DNA of 64,000 bases from Trematomus loennbergii (taxonomy: Eukaryota; Chordata; Actinopteri; Perciformes; Nototheniidae), in the NCBI GenBank assembly GCA_012861695.1, contig JAAOOA010000103.1, positions 427,001-491,000 on the forward strand. Reading direction: 5' to 3'. Positions 57,675-64,000 of this stretch are shown in pieces. The translations under genes were made by a program, and so were the position numbers. The notes beneath the pieces are model-generated. The model had not been told where the DNA came from. It did not search any database and saw only the letters and a list, made by a program, of their open reading frames with translations. Position 1 is the first letter of the stretch. Each line of letters starts with the position of its first letter.

Positions 57675-59351
57675 GTAAGACTTTTAAAAACTTCTCCAGC
57701 TTGTTTACATGCACACTTTTTAACACTGTAGCCGTTCTTTTAATAATCCTGACCTTTGCTATTTTGGTCTCACACGCATTCTGTTAGCAGTAAACAGAGC
57801 TGGTGTTTAACAAAGTGTTGAAAGTTTCTTTAATTTAATTAATTGAATGCTTAAATAGCTAGTCATTGGAGTTGAATCACACACCGTACAGGAAGTGAAT
57901 GTACAATATGTGTTAGGGTACATTTCGTTTGATATCCTTCCCTGGTAACTAACATGATCTATTTCAGTCAACTCAATATGAAGATTAATGTGTAGAAAAT
58001 ACACGTTATTTTAGAAGGAGCTCATCATGGACCAAATTCACTATAGTTGAATCTATCATAAATAGTTTAAATTTTTTTACTTTGAATTGATTTAGTTGAA
58101 AATGTATAATATACACAGTTTGTTGTGTATCATGCTTGTTGCTCTTCAAAGTTAGCCACCTTGTAATAAACAAATAAACACAAACCACAAAAGTAAATGA
58201 TTTCTGGTTCAATCAATGTCATTGGTTATGACATCATGTTCTCTTTAGAGTTTTATCGTTTGCCCTTTGGCTTTTTGGCAGGTAACTAGTCTGGAAAACT
58301 CTCTGCCAGAGTGCAGCTCGTTCTTCAGCTCTAGTTTCACTCTTACTTTATTACACTAAAGGCTGTACTGAAGTGTGGAGCAACCTGTTTTTATTTTCTT
58401 ATACTTCAGAGTCAGTCATGAAGATTCTCTGGAAACATTTCATTTTTCCATCAGGGCACAACACAGGGTCAGACGGGTTGTAAATGTTGACATAAACAAT
58501 ACTGCTGTCACCACATCTGAGAAATGCACCGAGCTGCAGGTTTATAGGTCCTTTTTATTACAACCTGTTTTGCGGACACTGTTAATATGCAACACTTCAT
58601 TTCCACTTACAGCTGGTTTGTTTATTGACCCATTTTGACAAGTGATTAAAGTCATTTTAAATGCAAACATAGAGCCTCTTAGATTAGGATATTTCCTTTT
58701 TGTTCTGTTTTATTTCTTATGAGATCTTAGCTTGGATAACATTTACTATTTGTAGTTAAACTTGCTTTTGCTTGTTGCAGGTGACAAACTTTAACAGCTA
58801 CAATAACAGATCTCTTTACTGAATCTTACTTGTTCATTAAAGCTGCAATGATTTTTTGTCTAATCAACAGAAACACTTCTTTGATAATCGATAAAGTAAC
58901 AGTAGTTGTTTGTCATGAGAAAAGCCAAAAAGGAATGATGTTTTCAGACTCTCAAATATGGACATTTCTCAGTTTAACATCAGATTAAACCAAATATTTG
59001 GGGGTTTTTGACTGCCAAAACATGACATCACCTGCATGATGTTGTTTGTAACTGTCTTGCCTATTTTGATTGCAGGTGACAAACATGAACCGGATGTTGT
59101 GTATTTAGACATATTTAGCTGAAATTGAGCGTGTAAGTGGACAGAGGAAAGTAGATCACGATACTGAAGTGGTTGACAAAGTTTATATCGATCCTTTCCT
59201 ACTTGTTTCCCACGATGAAACTGGATCACCATTCGAGTCCACAACAACTACCATCAATCCAAGCAGCTGCTGTATTGCACACATTGCCTGCAGGCAGTGA
59301 ATTTTAAAAACTCAACAACAGTCTATAGGAGTATTCCTTCGATATATTGAC

Positions 59352-59630
59352 CATTAGTTTAGTTTAGTTTAGTTTTTTTTTTCTTTTCGAGCGTGTAAAA
59401 CCAAAGAAAATACAAATGAAACAAAAGGTGATACAGACATAATACAGTACTATACAAATGAATGCAATAACAAAACGAAACATTTAATTAATAATTGAAT
59501 AATCTGTAGTATCATTGTCTGATATCAATAAACAACAAAGCTTTAGCTCATTACACGTCCGAAAAGGGGTCGGAAGAAGTTTACACTTATTTAATCTGAC
59601 CCCTTCTCCCTTTTTTTTTTCTTTTTTTTT
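59352..59630 (-). mobile_element. Retroposon 3' region with (AGTTT)n tail
   Basis: 'tagtttagtttagttt' leads into a region containing 'attacacgtccgaaaagggg' and 'tcggaagaagtttacactta', a phrase common to fish LINE 3' ends, here reversed. No reverse transcriptase remains. Confidence 0.55.
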
Positions 59631-60475
59631 TACATCTTAATATATGTTAACATACAATATAAATGTATACTTATAATCTTGAGGCTGGTATCACCTACCA
59701 GAGCATTTATCAAAAGCCAATGAGAGACTTTTTGAAATGTGCAGATTTACCAAATTATCTTCATGTCCAACATATAATTAAGGAATACAAAAAGAAGCAA
59801 CTTTGTCCATAAAAGTGCCCCAAGGTCAAATATACCGCCCTGCCTTGTTTACTCTGAGAGGACAAAGGCTGTAAAGTGAAGAGTGCTCAAGCTTTTATGA
59901 TTGTATGTACAAAGATATTGTTTTATATAATCCTTCAAAAGGTAAAGTGCAATCTGGGATCACTACTCTGTCTGAGACCTTATCGCCTTGTGCTGACAAG
60001 ACAACTCTTCTTGGCTTCTTTGACTTCATTCATAAAGTCGTGTTGTTTTACAGGGTTCAGAGCAAAGTCTGCTTAAATCACCTGAGTCCTTTCCAAACCA
60101 TTTACAGCTGCAGGAGGTGAGATTTATTTGTTAAAAGCGTACAAAAGAGTACTGTTTTCCTTCCACATTGTGTTGTATCGCTGTATTAATAAATATTTGC
60201 ATCTAAATAAGACACAAAATAACGTTCTTTAGATAAATTCAGCAATTGTATTTGGCCCGCTGGACTGCATTTTCTATGAGTGTTTCATTTCAAAACTTCA
60301 ATTACCCTATTGATCATTTTCAATTAATTATTTGAGGCCCACTTGATATTTGCTTTATTGTGTAGAACTACTGTATATTTAGCTATTTTGTCATCAAGCA
60401 GTTGTGTTTTGATGGAATAGTCTGTCACAACAAGTACCTATCTGCAAATGTCCACAGAAAGAATTCTCATCAAAA

Positions 60476-60560
60476 TGTAGTAGTAGTAGTAGAACCTTTA
60501 TTTAGCCAGGAAAATCAATTAAGAACAAATTCTTATTTTCAATGATGACCAGACAGGAGG
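60476..60560 (-). mobile_element. Retroposon tail, 'tttatttagccagg' type
   Basis: A (TAG)n run followed by 'aacctttatttagccagg' and 'aagaacaaattcttatttt', a frequent reversed retroposon 3' end in fish. Confidence 0.5.
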
Positions 60561-61634
60561 CAAAAGGCTTCCTGAAGGGATGGGGGTTGAAATAAAATAA
60601 TCCAGTCAGATTATGTTTGAAATGATGCGGAGGAGGAATGAACTCTCTCTCTACACTGAGAAGAAGGGAAAGTGGATTAGAGACTGAGGTTTAGCTGCCA
60701 GGCAGAAAGAGCTTGTATTCAAAAGCTAAAACCATAATAAAGTTTGGTATGTTAAATCAGTTAACAGTTGCAGAAAAATAATTTCAAGACTTTGACAACT
60801 GATATTATTAATAGTTGGGGCAGTGACACGAGAAGGTAATTATCATCCAAATGCATTGTTGTTATGCATTTGAAATAGTTGGAAAAGGGCAAAGGTTGAG
60901 AAAGTATTCAGAGTGTTTACTGAAGAAAAAGTACTGATACCACAATGTTAAAAAAATTCCCGCATGCAGTGACTTAAGTAAAAGTGACCTGACCGATTGC
61001 CCACAGGTCAGATTCATGTTTAAACAATTTTGATATGTAAAGGATGATACCGTAGGAGCTGTGTGTGGGACTGCACTTTAACTGGGCATAGGCCGTGAAA
61101 AATAAACTACTGATAATCTCGGGATAGATAAAAGTCTGCTGAGTCACACCAGGAGAACTTCACTTAAATCAGTGCGACCTCCTTCCTTTGTAGTAATGCT
61201 GTCATTCAGATCTACCTATGCAACAGTCAAATAAGAAAACATTCTTAAAACACAGAAAGCTTTGCATATATTTCTGTAAAAGAGATTAACAAGATGGAGA
61301 GAGGGAGAGGGAGACACATGGTTTTGAGAAAAAGGAAAAGCAGACTCTATAAGAGGATGAATCAATAGAGCAGCTGTAACCTTTCCCCTACATCTGACTG
61401 ACAGACCAGCGTTACATAAGCTGTGTTTAGGTTCCCCTTACACAATCCAGAACATTATAGAAAGCTACATAAAGAATTTTCTAGTTTTTCCTGGAAATTC
61501 TCCCTGGGTACAACCAGCGTTTTCTTCAGGGGCCTAAAAAGCCTCCCCCCTGTGCCTAGGCATCTAGGATTTGCTTTTTATTTAACATTCAAATACGTTT
61601 TTCATACAAATCTTTGGGAATAACTCCATGCATC

Positions 61635-61635
<1 letters not shown>

Positions 61636-61689
<54 letters not shown>
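61636..61689. repeat. (GT)n microsatellite
   Basis: About 27 GT units. Confidence 0.97.
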
Positions 61690-61691
<2 letters not shown>

Positions 61692-61765
61692 CGAGCGCTT
61701 GCTGCTAGTACAAAGTGAGCATTAAAGAGGCCATAATGCTCACTTCAGGTTCATATTTGTATTTT

Positions 61766-61884
61766 GTGGCTCCACTGTGAAATGTTTAGATGCTTTAATG
61801 TTCAAAAGGTGCTTTTAATAGAGCCCCTTTAATATTATGGTTGTCAAGGTGGCGATGTGTGTACATTTTATTAGTGAACACATG
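61766..61884. repeat. Direct repeat, copy 1
   Basis: From 'tccactgtgaaatgttta' to 'acattttattagtgaa'. It is nearly the same as 62110-62224. Copies differ by a handful of bases and a short indel. Confidence 0.9.
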
Positions 61885-62011
61885 TATAAACTCTTGAAGA
61901 CTCAAGTCGAATTCAGAAAGAATAGAGAGAAACAAAGATAACATATTTTAATTTAGAACAACAGCTAAATTAACCAATGAATAAAACAATATTTAGTTGC
62001 AATAAGTAAAA

Positions 62012-62060
62012 TCAAGCTGTCAAATTTAAAAACATCACACAGAAAGCCTGTTTGGTCTTT
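62012..62060. repeat. Direct repeat shared with the window's last 47 bases
   Basis: The phrase around 'aacatcacacagaaagcct' with its flanks recurs at 63954-64000 with two or three differences. The match runs off the window. Confidence 0.9.
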
Positions 62061-62109
62061 TAACACAAGGCCCAAAGATCAAATGGTTATCAAAACCATC
62101 AAGATTATT

Positions 62110-62224
62110 ATCCACTGTGAAATGTTTACATGCTTTAATGTTCAAAAAGTGCTTTTAATAGAGCCCCTTTAATATTATAGTTGTCAAGGTAACAGTGTGA
62201 TGTGTGTACATTTTATTAGTGAAA
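62110..62224. repeat. Direct repeat, copy 2
   Basis: Second copy of the 61766-61884 block. Both copies are followed, after a short gap, by 'gaagactcaagtc'. Confidence 0.9.
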
Positions 62225-62589
62225 TTGAAGACTCAAGTCAAATTCAGCTCAAGCTCAGTTAAAGTGGACTGACACATTCCTTGTAAGGACAGCTGATGCT
62301 CGAGGGCAAACAGGTCAAATGTGTTTGCAGCACAAACAGAAAGCAGCATCTCTGAACCCTCCAGCTAATCTTATCAGGAATAAATAAACCAAAACAAATA
62401 TTTTGAGAGTCTCTTTCACCAGAAAAAGAAACTTTTGTCCAAAGCCAACAGGACTGAGCTAACAGCCGGACTGAACCAGAACAGAAGAGACGTTAAACAA
62501 ACATAAAAACAGATCAAGGGTTGTTGGTTTTTACTTCCGGAAAGTTACATTTGAATCCTATGTTAAGAGCTCGTTACCAAGACAACATC

Positions 62590-62790
62590 CGGCAGTGGCT
62601 CAGTCAGTAGGGGCTTGGACTGGGAGCTGTAGGGTCGCCGGTTCAAGTGCCAAATATGGAGTGTGGACTGCTACTTGGAGAGGTCCCAGTTCAACTCCTG
62701 GCCCTGCCGTGGTGCCCTTGAGCAAGGCACCGGACACCCCCCCCACTCCCATTGCTCCCCGGGCTTCTATCCGATTCTATTTCTATTTAT
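62590..62790 (+). mobile_element. tRNA-derived SINE
   Basis: An RNA polymerase III A box (TGGCTCAGTCAGTAGG, 62596-62611) and B box (GGTTCAAGTGC, 62640-62650) are 28 bases apart, as in a tRNA gene. A non-tRNA body with 'cccttgagcaaggcaccgga' follows, a common fish SINE motif. It is not a functional tRNA: no acceptor stem pairs. Confidence 0.85.
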
Positions 62791-64000
62791 AACTGCCAAC
62801 ATCCTTCAAGAATCCATCATATGTTCATTATCTGATCCACTGAAAAACACCTGATTCATGAACCAAATACAGCACATCAAAAACCTATTTTATCAATAAA
62901 AATGCTAACAGAGTTCTGAGTGGTATTTCAAAGTCAATAGCTTACCTACAGTAGAAACAGATCTGTAAACAAAGCAAAGCAATGTACTGCTGCAAAATGT
63001 ATTTTAGCCACCTTAGAAAAAAGCCCACAAAAATAATAAATATAAATTAAAGTGTACACTTATAATAATACTATATAGTCAACAGAGAGCACTTTCAGTT
63101 GAGGAATTAAACAAAGCATGATATGCTTGGTGATGGATTACCTAACTGCATTAAGAGATAAATGCAAGTTTATTATAAAAGAGTGAACTTAAGGTAAGCC
63201 AATAACCAGGGAATAACTTCTGAGAACAAAATCTTATTTAAGACATAGATTTCTAACTATAAAAACATGAAAAGGAAATGTAGTACTTTTAATTTGACTA
63301 TGTCTTGTTGATAACAAAAGCATGTAACTATGTTATATATTAACTGGGAGAAATGGCAAATGGGAAAACTTTTACGAAAAAATATTCACAGGAACAACTT
63401 AAAATAGAATTATTTGAGGTCGGCTATGTGGAACTGAAACTACGGGTTTTATCAGAGACCTTTTTTATTCTTGCTGTTCCCTTGAAAAGATCGATATGAA
63501 ATACAGTACAGTGAAGGCCACACACACAGACCGTTTCTAATAATAGCAGCATCGGGGCTCTAGGTGAAAGGGTAAACAAACTGTCCCTGAGTTCACTGGA
63601 ATAACCGTTTCCTGTGTTTGCTTGTGGGGTATTTGAACTCAGCTCAGTATACTGTATGTACTTTCTTTCTTTGCACCACGTCTTGTTCTGGTTTAGAGTT
63701 CCTGTTGGCTGCACTCTCTTTTCTCCGTCCTGGCCATCACTGCTTGTTAGAGCCATTTTCCTTTAGTTATTATTGTCTGAATGTTAGGCTTAATAATAAT
63801 ATAAAGTAGATTGAATTAACATGTTGACAAGGATTAAAACGCCACCACACTGCTCATGATAACTGTCTGCTAAAAAGTCATTTCTATAACAGAATCCAGG
63901 CAGTAGAGTCCACATTTGACATAAGGATACTGTGTAGGTGCAAGGTACAACAGCTGTCAAATTAAAAAACATCACACAGAAAGCCTTTTTGGTCTTTTAA
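62791..64000. other. AT-rich DNA to window end
   Basis: No gene recognised. A retro-repeat copy begins at 63954. The open frames at 63424-63756 and 63618-63809 show no known motif. Confidence 0.5.

Larger units (their letters stand above)
57675..61635. other. AT-rich DNA, possibly first intron of the following gene
   Basis: No exon recognised. It contains retroposon tails at 59352-59630 and 60476-60560 and a further 'agtaaaagtac' repeat near 60905-61000. Confidence 0.5.

Noticed and set aside
62590..62790. Functional tRNA gene
   Set aside because: A and B boxes are present but there is no pairing acceptor stem or anticodon arm. The body continues as a SINE.

Overview
The window is nuclear DNA from a teleost fish, probably a percomorph (inference). 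It shows vertebrate intron-exon genes with GT-AG introns, AT-rich intergenic DNA, long (CA)n/(GT)n microsatellites, and repeat families typical of teleosts: an L2-type LINE, hAT-like elements, MITEs ending in TTAA, solo LTRs and a tRNA-derived SINE. There is no bacterial or plasmid content.

Two non-receptor tyrosine kinase genes lie head to tail on the + strand. The first (coding 4405-21725) is the fish orthologue of SRMS. The second (coding 25693-42550) is the orthologue of PTK6/BRK. Each has eight coding exons encoding a Cys-containing N-terminus, SH3, SH2 and a tyrosine kinase domain. All seven introns fall in the same phases in both genes (2,1,0,1,1,0,1). The order SRMS then PTK6, transcribed in the same direction, matches human 20q13.33.

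As given, neither gene is open throughout. There are three breaks, each repaired by one extra base: srms exon 1 near 4490, srms exon 6 near 19173, and ptk6 exon 7 near 41071. With one base added at each, srms is 505 codons and ptk6 is 521 codons, with all family motifs in place. Missing bases in a long-read-style assembly are the simplest explanation; pseudogenes are unlikely.

Layout: 1-3790 is upstream intergenic DNA, possibly with the end of a preceding gene, and holds a perfect DR1 nuclear-receptor motif at 1954. 3791-4404 is the srms promoter and leader. 4405-21725 is srms. 21726-25692 is the srms 3' region plus a solo LTR. 25693-42550 is ptk6, whose introns 2, 4 and 7 are loaded with nested repeats. 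42551-48712 holds microsatellites, retroposon tails and a solo LTR with a CTCTG target duplication. 48713-56959 holds one retroviral insertion site seen twice, once as a degraded provirus on the - strand and once as a solo LTR, with the same TGAG target duplication and shared flanks. 57320-57674 looks like a non-coding first exon of a following + strand gene; eef1a2 would fit synteny but is not proven. 57675-64000 is repeats and unassigned DNA.

I found no new gene system. The observations most worth checking are the provirus/solo-LTR pair, the three single-base breaks, the long Gly/Ser N-terminal extension of ptk6 with its Ala-substituted glycine loop, the N-terminal motif shared by the two kinases, and the nested repeat stack in ptk6 intron 2.
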